Assembly (NCBI RefSeq): GCF_030151085.1
Contig: NZ_JASLER010000096.1
Span: 1-46,135, forward strand
DNA length: 46,135 nucleotides
From: Bacteroides sp.
Lineage (GTDB): Bacteria > Bacteroidota > Bacteroidia > Bacteroidales > Bacteroidaceae
Reading direction: 5' to 3'
Shown here: piece by piece, positions 9,478 to 18,075 of the stretch
How the letters are laid out: the number at the start of each line of letters is the position of its first letter
How positions within the stretch are numbered: the first letter of the stretch is position 1
Notes under the pieces: model-generated
What the model was told of the DNA's origin: nothing
The model's database searches: none
Seen by the model: the letters and a program-made list of their open reading frames with translations, nothing else
Program-made: the position numbers and the translations under genes

Positions 9478-10482
9478 ATGAAAAATAAATTAATCTATAC
9501 ACTGATAATTTGTGGTGCGTTGTTTATGACAACCGCTTGCAGTGAAGAATATACAGATGCTACAAGTATGCATGTATACGGTCCGAATGAGAATCCGCCG
9601 GTAAAAACAGATGAAAAGGGAACTGTAACAAGTGCCTTTGATAAGAAAGCAGGCGATCCTGTTCCTGCTGCTATTAATATAGAAGAATATGAAACAGTCA
9701 TACAACAACAACTCGGTATGACAGTAAGCGAACTGATGAGTGCTATTGAAAGCGGAAAGGTGGCTGTTTGTCCCATCAATGCTTCGCGTAATGTATGGAA
9801 CAAAGCAAAAGCCAATGTGGAAGGAAAGAAATATGGTTGGTATGTTAATAAGAACGGTAATGTATGTGAGGCTGATGATAAATCCTTGTATGGTATCATT
9901 GAATTCAATGCTGCTGCCAAATGTTTCAACTTTTACCCCGACGGAAATGCCGGTGGTGCAGCTTCGGTAGAATTTGGCTTTGCCCTCGAAGGACCGAACT
10001 ACAATACTGCTGTTCGTTTCGTTATGGCTTTGACTGTATTTGATAAGAGCTTCATCATTCAGGATGTGACGATTCCTGCCGGTGACTATAGTGCTTATTC
10101 ATTGACATTCGAGAGTGTGGCTGAAAATATCAATTATGTATTTGGCATAACTCCTGCCGCATTGGTTGCAGCTGTTTCTGATGGCACAGTAAAAACCTAT
10201 ATGATGAATCTTGGAACCAACGCGTATGTTTGGGATGGTACTTCTACTGCCAATAACGGTGGTTACTGGTGTACTGCCAATAATGAGATTTGTACTTGGG
10301 GGGCAGCAGGTTTCTCTTTCTTCATTGAACCTTGGCTGACAGAGGAAGATAGTCCTGCCTGCATGGCTATCGGACGTGCTCCGAGTATCGCATCGGGAAC
10401 CACAATGATGATTAAATTCGGTTTGGCTACACCCGATAAACAGAAAGCAATGTCGTTCTTATTGAATGCAACTTTCGAGTAA
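9478..10482 (+). CDS. DUF4859 lipoprotein at the SusE/F position
   Basis: This 334-aa lipoprotein (signal ending TTACSEE) starts 6 bp after the susD stop. It seems to hold two related DUF4859-type modules. One is at about 65-190 (LGMTVSELMSAIESGKV, later a Tyr-rich stretch) and one at about 200-334 (FGITPAALVAAVSDGTV, then GGYWCTANNEICTWG). A third copy lies at the C-terminus of the next gene product. Position just after SusD suggests a surface glycan- or glycoprotein-binding role, which is inference. No catalytic motif was recognised. Confidence 0.75.
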   Translation: MKNKLIYTLIICGALFMTTACSEEYTDATSMHVYGPNENPPVKTDEKGTVTSAFDKKAGDPVPAAINIEEYETVIQQQLGMTVSELMSAIESGKVAVCPINASRNVWNKAKANVEGKKYGWYVNKNGNVCEADDKSLYGIIEFNAAAKCFNFYPDGNAGGAASVEFGFALEGPNYNTAVRFVMALTVFDKSFIIQDVTIPAGDYSAYSLTFESVAENINYVFGITPAALVAAVSDGTVKTYMMNLGTNAYVWDGTSTANNGGYWCTANNEICTWGAAGFSFFIEPWLTEEDSPACMAIGRAPSIASGTTMMIKFGLATPDKQKAMSFLLNATFE

Positions 10483-10515
10483 TGCCTTATTTAAAACTTT
10501 CTAAAACAATATAAT

Positions 10516-12864
10516 ATGAAAAGCAATATACGACACTATTTCTACCTCACAGCTATGTTGATGGCTGTCAGTGGAACATCGCTTCTCACTACTTCATGTG
10601 CGGATGACGATATGTCAAAACGTGCAGCCGATTATGATCCTCGATATAAAGGTGCCATTACAGGTATGGAGGCCGATTATGCGGTTGAAGCTGAAGACAA
10701 GACTTTGGAAATAGACTTTAAAAGTGATATGGACTGGGCTGTTGCCATTGTGGATGCCGAAGGTAATGCCTGTTCATGGGCTAGTGTATCACCTGCTGAA
10801 GGCAAAGCAGGTGAAGAACTGAAACTGACTGTGACCATGGAGGAGTACGAAGACACGGCCAAAGATCGTTCTGCTACTGTTACGATCTCTACCGTGAAAG
10901 GTCAGTCGCAAGCTATCAAATTGGTTCAGAAGTACAAAGTATTGTATCTGAAACCTGCTGAAATTCAGGATTATGCTAAATACACTTGTCCCGGTGTGGG
11001 GAATCCTCACTTTGAACAAGGTCCTGAATATATGCTTCGTCATGACAGCTACTATTCATGGCATCGCATGAAACAGAGTGAACACTTCTTTGTTTTTTGG
11101 TCGCCCGAGTTTGGAAGCGATCCTAATTCTTCGGAAAATCATAGTAGTGGTATGTGGGTGGATGTTGATGATTTGCTTCAGAAAGCCGAGCAATATTTCA
11201 AGACTAATATTAATACTCTCGGTATGGCTACCCTTGGAGCGGATAAATCTATGCTTGATGACTATAAAATGCAGATTTACTTGATTTATCAAGACGAATG
11301 GCTTGCTACTGGTTCTGGTTATGATGACAAAATAGGTGCCCTTTGGGTGAATCCGTCTACTTGTCATCCTGTAGGTTCTACTATTGCTCACGAAATAGGT
11401 CACTCATTCCAATATCAGGTTTACGCTGATAAAGTGAACAAACAGGGGGCTCCGGCTGATTTACATCATGGATTTCGCTATGGCTTTGGTCCAGATGGTG
11501 CTGGAGGTTGTGCTTTCTGGGAACAGTGTGCACAATGGCAGGCTCAAATTGATTATCCCGAAGAAATGTTCGGCTATCACCTTGATGTGTGGAAGAAAAA
11601 CTACCACCGTCACTTCAATCATGAATGGATGCGCTATGCAAGCTATTGGTTGCAACACACATGGGTAGAGAAGCATGGTATCGATGCTTATGGACGTATC
11701 TGGCGTGATTCGGAATTTCCAGAAGATCCACTACAAACTTATCAACGTGTATATTGCGGTAATAATCAGAATGTTCTTTATGCAGATCTTTATGACTATG
11801 CTTCACGTATGGTATATTATGACTTAAAGTTTGCCAATAATGATAAAAAACCGGTGACTGTACCTGCTAATTTGAAAGGGGATTACAGCACTGACTTATA
11901 CAAGGTGGGTGACCTCAAATATCAGGTAGGTTATGCGAGCTGTCCTGGAACTACTGGCTTCAATGTTATCAAAATGAAAGTACCTGCTGCCGGTACTACT
12001 GTTTCTACCACAATTAGCGCCATCACTCCCGGAAGCGCTCTTGCCAAAGGGGATAAAGGCGAACAGGTGGACGGAGATGGAAAAGTTGTAGCTAAAACTA
12101 CGACCTACAACGCTTCAAATAATACTTCATCCAACTATCGTTATGGTTATGTAGCTATAGTAAATGGTAAACCGACCTATTCAGAAATGAGTAAAGGTAC
12201 CAAAGGTACGGCTTCTTACCGAGTACCTGCCGGTACTAAAGAACTTTACTTCGTAGTAATGGCTGCTCCCGATGAATATAACCGTCAATACTGGAATGAT
12301 AAAGAAGCTGATGATGAGCAATGGCCCTACACAATTGCGTTGAGTGGTACTGATGTAGAAAGCTATAATGACATAATTGAAGTGGTACTTGATCCGAATG
12401 CTACTCCTAAGAATGTAGAAATGACTATTAATGTGCGCGGAACGGCTGAGGCATCCTATGAATTTGCTAGCTACAACATCGCTTACTACGATAATGCAGC
12501 TATTTGCCATGCTTTTTGTCTGATGCCGGAAGATATAGCTGCGATTCTACATCATAGTTCTAAGGGATTGGCCGAAGGAAAAATATGTATGCGTTTGAAA
12601 TTGCCTAATGGCACTTATAGTTACGAAGACAATAGTGGTGGTGAGTTAGGTGGATTCTGGTGTAATGCTGCTGGCGAACCTCAAGGATGGGGTAAAGAAG
12701 CTCGAACTTATACCAAGGCTCATACAATTTACGACATGGAAGTAGGCTTTATGCCAGGTGCTATCACTGCTGGACAAACTTATCCTCAAGTTGTTGAACT
12801 TGTTTATACCAAGAGTGGAAAAGAATACATTGCTACTCTTAAGTTCAATTTTATTGTAGAGTAG
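10516..12864 (+). CDS. BACON-DUF6055-DUF4859 protein with HExxH motif, putative surface metallopeptidase
   Basis: This 782-aa protein has a lipoprotein signal (TTSCADD). A BACON domain (about 45-145) is followed by a DUF6055 region (about 165-480). This contains His292-Glu-Ile-Gly-His296 (AHEIGHSFQ) and then GGCAFWEQCAQW with Glu336, a candidate third zinc ligand. The C-terminal 140 residues are a DUF4859-like module (CLMPEDIAAIL, then GGFWCNAAGEPQGWG). The DUF6055 family is not characterised to my knowledge. The zinc motif suggests a gluzincin-type peptidase acting on the protein part of a glycoprotein, with BACON and DUF4859 as binding modules. A second DUF6055 protein is encoded at 16686. 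Motifs are seen; catalysis is inferred. Confidence 0.75.
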   Translation: MKSNIRHYFYLTAMLMAVSGTSLLTTSCADDDMSKRAADYDPRYKGAITGMEADYAVEAEDKTLEIDFKSDMDWAVAIVDAEGNACSWASVSPAEGKAGEELKLTVTMEEYEDTAKDRSATVTISTVKGQSQAIKLVQKYKVLYLKPAEIQDYAKYTCPGVGNPHFEQGPEYMLRHDSYYSWHRMKQSEHFFVFWSPEFGSDPNSSENHSSGMWVDVDDLLQKAEQYFKTNINTLGMATLGADKSMLDDYKMQIYLIYQDEWLATGSGYDDKIGALWVNPSTCHPVGSTIAHEIGHSFQYQVYADKVNKQGAPADLHHGFRYGFGPDGAGGCAFWEQCAQWQAQIDYPEEMFGYHLDVWKKNYHRHFNHEWMRYASYWLQHTWVEKHGIDAYGRIWRDSEFPEDPLQTYQRVYCGNNQNVLYADLYDYASRMVYYDLKFANNDKKPVTVPANLKGDYSTDLYKVGDLKYQVGYASCPGTTGFNVIKMKVPAAGTTVSTTISAITPGSALAKGDKGEQVDGDGKVVAKTTTYNASNNTSSNYRYGYVAIVNGKPTYSEMSKGTKGTASYRVPAGTKELYFVVMAAPDEYNRQYWNDKEADDEQWPYTIALSGTDVESYNDIIEVVLDPNATPKNVEMTINVRGTAEASYEFASYNIAYYDNAAICHAFCLMPEDIAAILHHSSKGLAEGKICMRLKLPNGTYSYEDNSGGELGGFWCNAAGEPQGWGKEARTYTKAHTIYDMEVGFMPGAITAGQTYPQVVELVYTKSGKEYIATLKFNFIVE

Positions 12865-12913
12865 TATAAGGATTCGCTTGTCATTGATAATGGCAGATTT
12901 TGAATCTTATTTG

Positions 12914-12982
12914 AAAACTGTTTTGAATTTTATTCAACTCTTCTTCCTCAGAATAAGAATGTATGAAATTCAAAACAGTTTT
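12914..12982. repeat. 17-bp perfect inverted repeat (hairpin) between DUF6055 gene and CotH gene
   Basis: Arms 12914-12930 and 12966-12982 are exact reverse complements around a 35-nt loop. The hairpin sits in the 141-bp gap after the susCD-type genes. It could be a partial terminator, an attenuator or a processing/stability site setting different levels of surface and downstream proteins. The right arm is followed by an A/T-rich stretch, not a clean T run. Confidence 0.6.
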
Positions 12983-13005
12983 AAACTTTTAAAACGTATA
13001 AGTGA

Positions 13006-14298
13006 ATGAAATTTTCAAATTTGTTTGGTTTAATCTGTTTATCCTTGCTTTTTGCAAACTGCTCTGATGATTCAGAGACTATTGGCCCTTGTCCGGAAGT
13101 GCCAGAAGTTCCATTTCCTCTCATGTATCAAGTTGCCCAACTAACCATCAACACCGAAAACGCTGCGCCTATTGTGGGGAAAGATAAGAAAGACTATGTG
13201 AACTGCACCGTCATCATTGACTCTGAAGATGAAGAGTGGGATTATACAGGAACAGGACGCATTCGCGGGCGTGGAAACTCTACCTGGCTCTGGTATCCGA
13301 AGAAACCTTATCGCATTAAGTTAGATAAAAAGTCGGAAATACTTGGACTAGCCGCTGAAAAGGATTGGGTGCTTCTTGCCAACTATCGTGATCCGACCCA
13401 AATGATGAATAACTTCACATTTATTGTAGGTGAGAAGTTAGGTTTGCCTTATACTAATCATTCTCGTTATGTAGAAGTAACACTGAATGGTGAGTATATC
13501 GGACTTTATCAGTTAACTGAGCAAGTGGAACAGGGTAGCAGCCGAGTAGCGGTGGATGATGAACAAGGAATACTGATTTCGCTGGATGCGGATGACGGGC
13601 CGGAACTGAATCCGGATGGGGGAGATAATTTCTGGTCGACAATTTACCGGATGCCCATTTGTGTGAAATATCCGGAAGAAGCTACTACTGCACAATTGAA
13701 AGTGGTTCAGGATGACTTTGCCCAGTTGGAGCAGAGCATACGTGAAGGCAATTATGAGACAATCGCCCAACGGATGAATATTGCTTCATTCATAGATTAT
13801 ATGCTGATACAGGAACTTGTATATAATGTAGAAGTGGATGCTCCACGCAGCATCTATATGCATAAAGACAAAAACGGACTTTGGACCATGGGGCCACTTT
13901 GGGATTTCGATGCAGGATTTGACTTTGACTGGGGGACTATGTACACTGGACATAACTATTTCGCCAGCTACAGAGAACTTGTGTTGGGCACTGACCCAGT
14001 GAATCATACGAGCGGCTACCACGTGCCTAATTTCTTTACAGATCTCTTTAATAACAAGCGCTTTGTGAAAGAATACAAGGCACGTTGGACTGAGGTTAAA
14101 GGAAAAATCATGAAGGAGTATTGGGAAGAAATCTCTATTTATGAAGCGTCTTGCTTCTTCGCTATGGGACGTAATGTGGATCGCTGGCCCATTGATAAGA
14201 GCTATGCTGTGGAACTATCGCGCATGAAACAATGGTTAGAGAAACGCATTGACTATTTAGATACAGTAATCAAGGGGTATCCGGCAGGTACCAAGTAG
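13006..14298 (+). CDS. CotH-kinase-family lipoprotein
   Basis: This 430-aa protein carries a lipoprotein signal (LFANCSDD). The CotH family motifs are present in order: RGRGNSTW, KKPYRIKLDKK, LLANYRDPTQMMNN, LNGEYIGLYQLTEQVE and PLWDFDAGFDFDWG. CotH of Bacillus is an atypical kinase that phosphorylates spore-coat proteins; the many Bacteroides paralogues in PULs have no settled role. The DFD of the last motif corresponds to the metal-binding Asp region of the kinase. In this setting it may bind or modify the peptide part of the substrate, which is inference only. Preceded by the hairpin at 12914-12982. Confidence 0.85.
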   Translation: MKFSNLFGLICLSLLFANCSDDSETIGPCPEVPEVPFPLMYQVAQLTINTENAAPIVGKDKKDYVNCTVIIDSEDEEWDYTGTGRIRGRGNSTWLWYPKKPYRIKLDKKSEILGLAAEKDWVLLANYRDPTQMMNNFTFIVGEKLGLPYTNHSRYVEVTLNGEYIGLYQLTEQVEQGSSRVAVDDEQGILISLDADDGPELNPDGGDNFWSTIYRMPICVKYPEEATTAQLKVVQDDFAQLEQSIREGNYETIAQRMNIASFIDYMLIQELVYNVEVDAPRSIYMHKDKNGLWTMGPLWDFDAGFDFDWGTMYTGHNYFASYRELVLGTDPVNHTSGYHVPNFFTDLFNNKRFVKEYKARWTEVKGKIMKEYWEEISIYEASCFFAMGRNVDRWPIDKSYAVELSRMKQWLEKRIDYLDTVIKGYPAGTK

Positions 14299-14343
14299 GA
14301 GAATTTTTTATGAAACTTCAATTACTTAAACACTCTAATTAAG

Positions 14344-16683
14344 ATGAAAATAAAACTGATTATACTATTTCTTACTCTTTTCGGAGTTTGTAACCAATCC
14401 AATGCTTGCGGAGAGTGCAAACAGGTAGTAGTCAAGAATAACGTACCTGCCAAAGCTAAGTACTTTGGCATTTCTGATGTCCGTTTGCTGGATAGTCCCT
14501 TTAAACACGCCATGGAGCTCAATGCACAATGGATGAATGAACTGGATTTAGACCGATTACTATCTAATTTCCGCAAGAATGCAAACTTGAAACCGAAAGC
14601 AGAACCTTACGGTAGCTGGGAATCAATGGGCATTGCCGGACATACACTAGGACATCTACTTACTGCTATGTCACAGCACTATGCTGCTACGGGTGACGAG
14701 ACTTTTAAAACCAAGATAGACTATGTGGTCAATGAACTGGATTCTTGTCAGATAAACTTTGTCAACGGTTTCATCGGTGGAATGCCTGGAAGTGATAAAG
14801 TGTTCAAGGAAGTAAAGAAAGGGATTATCCGCTCTATGGGTTTTGACTTGAACGGTATTTGGGTACCTTGGTACAATGAACACAAGACGATGATGGGCTT
14901 GAACGATGCTTATTTGCTGGCAGGAAACGAAACAGCAAAGAAAGTATTAATCAATTTGTCCGATTATCTGGCAGATGTCATTGCTCCATTGAATGAAGAA
15001 CAGATGCAGACAATGCTGAATTGTGAATACGGAGGAATGAACGAAGCCTTTGCACAAGTGTATGCCTTGACCGGAGATAAGAAATATCTTGATGCTTCCT
15101 ACGCTTTCTATCATAAACATTTGCAGGATAAATTAGCGGAAGGAGTAGATGCTTTGCAAGGTCTGCATTCCAACACTCAAATACCTAAACTGATAGGTAG
15201 TGCCCGTCAATATGAACTGACCGGAAACCAACGCGATGAAAAAATAGCCCGTTTCTCTTGGGAAACGATCGTTCACCATCATTCTTATGCCAATGGGGGG
15301 AACAGTATGGGTGAATATCTTTCAGTACCTGACAAACTGAGTGACCGTCTAGGTAGTAATACCTGTGAAACATGTAACACCTACAATATGTTGAAATTGA
15401 CCGGACACCTTTATGAGTGGACGAACGACGTGCAATACCTCGATTATTACGAACGGGCACTGTACAATCATATCCTTGCTTCACAGCATCCCGAAACAGG
15501 AAATGTCTGCTATTTCCTTTCATTAGGAATGGGCACACATAAAGGTTTTGGTAGTCGGGACAATAATTTCAGTTGCTGCATGGGTAGTGGCTTTGAGAAT
15601 CACTCCAAGTATGGCGGAGCCATCTACAGCTATGTGCCTGGTGAAGAAACGATGAACGTAAACCTCTATATTCCCTCTGTATTAACGTGGAAAGAGAAAA
15701 ACTTGAAGCTTCGTATGACTACTGATTATCCCGAACACGGTAAAATTATGATTAAACTTGAAGAAACATCGAAGCAACCACTTACTATCAACTTGCGTCG
15801 TCCGTCTTGGGCTACAGGTGATGTTGTTATCCGTATAAACGGCAATAAACAAAAGGTGCAAAGTACCCCCGGTTCATTTATTAGCCTACATCGTAAATGG
15901 AAAAAGAATGATGTGATAGAGTTAACATTACCTATGCAGCTCTACACCGTATCTATGCCCGATAATGTTGATCGCCGTGCAGTCTTCTACGGACCTACTA
16001 TTTTGGCAGGAACCTTTGGTGAGGAAAAACGTAAGATGGGAGATATTCCTGTGTTTGTTTCGGAAGAGAAGAGTTTAACGAATTACATAAAGAAGGTTAG
16101 TGATACTCCCGTCAACTTTGTTACTACTCTGCCCGGAGGCCCTGATAACGTGAAGATGCTACCTTTCTACAAAGTGGCAGATGATAATCAAACAGTTTAT
16201 TGGGATGTATATTCACCCGCCGAATGGAATGCTGTTGAAGAAAAACGCAAAGCTGAATTAGAACGTATTGCCGAACTGGATAAGATGACAACAGATTACA
16301 TCGTTTTTGGTGAGATGCAACCCGAACGGGATCATAACCTCAAAGGTGAGAATACTCGTAACGGCGAAGGGTATCTGCGCAAATATCGTTTTGCTTACGA
16401 AAACGGCTGGTTTGCTTTTGATATGAAATGTGGTTACGATCAACCCATGAAACTTCTATTGACTTATTACGGAGGAGATAGCCGGAAATACACATTCGAT
16501 GTAGTGATTGACGATTGGGTGCAACCGGTTAGCCTCACAGATACGACACAAGGATTTGTAGAACATGCTGTCAGCATTCCGCAGGAAGTGACACAAGGCA
16601 AAGACAAAGTGAGAATCATGTTCCGCGCTAATGATAAAACTCGCGTGAGCAATATTTATAATTGTAGATTAATGAAAAAATAA
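14344..16683 (+). CDS. DUF1680 beta-L-arabinofuranosidase, GH146-like
   Basis: This 779-aa protein starts with a signal peptide (MKIKLIILFLTLFGVC), here read as secreted. It shares the DUF1680 fold with the GH127 product at 2252, but its signatures are those of the sister group I associate with GH146: GGNSMGEY (Glu324, candidate acid/base), CETCNTYNMLKLTGH (Cys341, Glu342, Cys344) and FSCCMGSGFENHSKYG (Cys411, Cys412). All cysteine and zinc-site residues are intact. It probably removes beta-L-arabinofuranose in the periplasm or at the surface, with a linkage preference different from the first enzyme. It is followed after 2 bp by the DUF6055 gene. Family group GH127/GH146 is firm; the GH146 label is from memory of motifs. 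Confidence 0.88.
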   Translation: MKIKLIILFLTLFGVCNQSNACGECKQVVVKNNVPAKAKYFGISDVRLLDSPFKHAMELNAQWMNELDLDRLLSNFRKNANLKPKAEPYGSWESMGIAGHTLGHLLTAMSQHYAATGDETFKTKIDYVVNELDSCQINFVNGFIGGMPGSDKVFKEVKKGIIRSMGFDLNGIWVPWYNEHKTMMGLNDAYLLAGNETAKKVLINLSDYLADVIAPLNEEQMQTMLNCEYGGMNEAFAQVYALTGDKKYLDASYAFYHKHLQDKLAEGVDALQGLHSNTQIPKLIGSARQYELTGNQRDEKIARFSWETIVHHHSYANGGNSMGEYLSVPDKLSDRLGSNTCETCNTYNMLKLTGHLYEWTNDVQYLDYYERALYNHILASQHPETGNVCYFLSLGMGTHKGFGSRDNNFSCCMGSGFENHSKYGGAIYSYVPGEETMNVNLYIPSVLTWKEKNLKLRMTTDYPEHGKIMIKLEETSKQPLTINLRRPSWATGDVVIRINGNKQKVQSTPGSFISLHRKWKKNDVIELTLPMQLYTVSMPDNVDRRAVFYGPTILAGTFGEEKRKMGDIPVFVSEEKSLTNYIKKVSDTPVNFVTTLPGGPDNVKMLPFYKVADDNQTVYWDVYSPAEWNAVEEKRKAELERIAELDKMTTDYIVFGEMQPERDHNLKGENTRNGEGYLRKYRFAYENGWFAFDMKCGYDQPMKLLLTYYGGDSRKYTFDVVIDDWVQPVSLTDTTQGFVEHAVSIPQEVTQGKDKVRIMFRANDKTRVSNIYNCRLMKK

Positions 16684-16685
16684 TA

Positions 16686-18017
16686 ATGAAGCTACCTATT
16701 TTCATATTTCTTTTGATAGGATTGTTAGCCGGAAGTTCCCTTTCGGCTCAACAGCCCGTTCTTCCTAAAGGTAAATCAATTTATATTCCTAAAGATTTGC
16801 AGGGTATGGACCTCAATAACCCTGAAAGTAAATGGAGTTATCATCGCATGGCTTGTACAGAGAACTTTGTTATTTTCTGGGAGAAAGGTTTTGGAAAAGA
16901 TTTAGCAAATCCTCCGCAGCTGGAAGGACACAACATGCAGGTTGACTTGTCTAATTTAGAAGAGAAGTTAGAGCGTTTCTATCATTTTTTTCTTGATACG
17001 CTGAAGTTTAGTAAGTCTGGTTCGAAGTGCGATAAGTATCGTATGATGGTGATGTTGAACTATTCTTTGGAAGGAACTGCTTATGGCGGGGATTATGATG
17101 GTGAGATTGGTGCATTATGGATTGCCCCCAACCGGGTGCAGGATAAAAAGTTGAATTGTATTGCTCATGAACTGGGGCATAGCTTTCAGGCGCAAATATC
17201 CTGTGATGGTGAAGGAGAAGCCTGGGGAGGTTGTGGCTTCTTTGAAATGACTTCTCAATGGATGTTGTGGCAAGTTAACCCTGAATGGATTACAGATGAA
17301 AAATACCATTGGGATGCATTTATGAAATTGACGCATAAAGCATATCTACATTTGGAAAACATTTATCACTCTCCTTATGTACTGGAATATTGGGGAATGA
17401 AACGAGGACTGCCTTTGATTGCAGAACTTTATCGTCAAGGTAAAAAAGGTGAAGATCCGGTTGTTACCTATAAGCGTATGACGGGACTTAGTCAAACGCA
17501 ATTCTGTGATGAAATGTTTGATGTTTATCGTCACTTCATTAACTGGGATTTCCCACGTGCATGGGAAGCAACTCGTCCCTATGCCAATAAATATACCTGC
17601 AAACTAAATCGTACCGAAGAAGGATGGTTTAAAGTAGCACCAGAGAATTGTCCCGAGAATTATGGTTTCAATGCTATCCCTTTGTCAATACCTGAAGCAG
17701 GGAAAACAGTGGAGATCACTTTTCAAGGCTTGACGTCTGGGGATGGATACATATCTATTCATAAAGATAAAGCAGGCTGGAGATATGGTTTAGTAGGAGT
17801 CACCAATGAAGGTAAGTCCATCTATGGAGAAATGAAACATAGTGTAAAAGGTAAAGTGAAATTTGCCACTCCTTCAAACGATAGGTTGGCACACCTGTAT
17901 TTACTTGTAATGGGAGCCCCCTCAGACCATTGGATGAATCCCGATACTCAAGGAAAAGATGCACAATGGCCTTATCAAATAAAAGTAAAGAATAGTCAAC
18001 CGGATTATTCTTACTGA
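16686..18017 (+). CDS. DUF6055 protein with HExxH motif, putative secreted metallopeptidase
   Basis: This 443-aa protein has a type I signal peptide (MKLPIFIFLLIGLLAGSSLSA). It lacks the BACON and DUF4859 modules of its larger paralogue at 10516. The conserved core is the same: YHRMACTENFVIFWE, then His161-Glu-Leu-Gly-His165 (AHELGHSFQ) and GGCGFFEMTSQW with Glu187. The gap from the second His to this Glu is 22 residues, against 40 in the paralogue. I read it as a periplasmic partner of the surface form. Peptidase function is inferred from the motif. Confidence 0.72.
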   Translation: MKLPIFIFLLIGLLAGSSLSAQQPVLPKGKSIYIPKDLQGMDLNNPESKWSYHRMACTENFVIFWEKGFGKDLANPPQLEGHNMQVDLSNLEEKLERFYHFFLDTLKFSKSGSKCDKYRMMVMLNYSLEGTAYGGDYDGEIGALWIAPNRVQDKKLNCIAHELGHSFQAQISCDGEGEAWGGCGFFEMTSQWMLWQVNPEWITDEKYHWDAFMKLTHKAYLHLENIYHSPYVLEYWGMKRGLPLIAELYRQGKKGEDPVVTYKRMTGLSQTQFCDEMFDVYRHFINWDFPRAWEATRPYANKYTCKLNRTEEGWFKVAPENCPENYGFNAIPLSIPEAGKTVEITFQGLTSGDGYISIHKDKAGWRYGLVGVTNEGKSIYGEMKHSVKGKVKFATPSNDRLAHLYLLVMGAPSDHWMNPDTQGKDAQWPYQIKVKNSQPDYSY

Positions 18018-18075
18018 TTTTTTAGGTTCATTTAGAAAAATGTATTTATCTTGCGCTTTATTTTAAAATATTGAG

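Noticed and set aside
18018..18075. Separate promoter for the PUL 1 hybrid regulator
   Set aside because: Only a weak -7-like sequence (TTATCTTG, two mismatches) is present, so read-through from the operon cannot be excluded.
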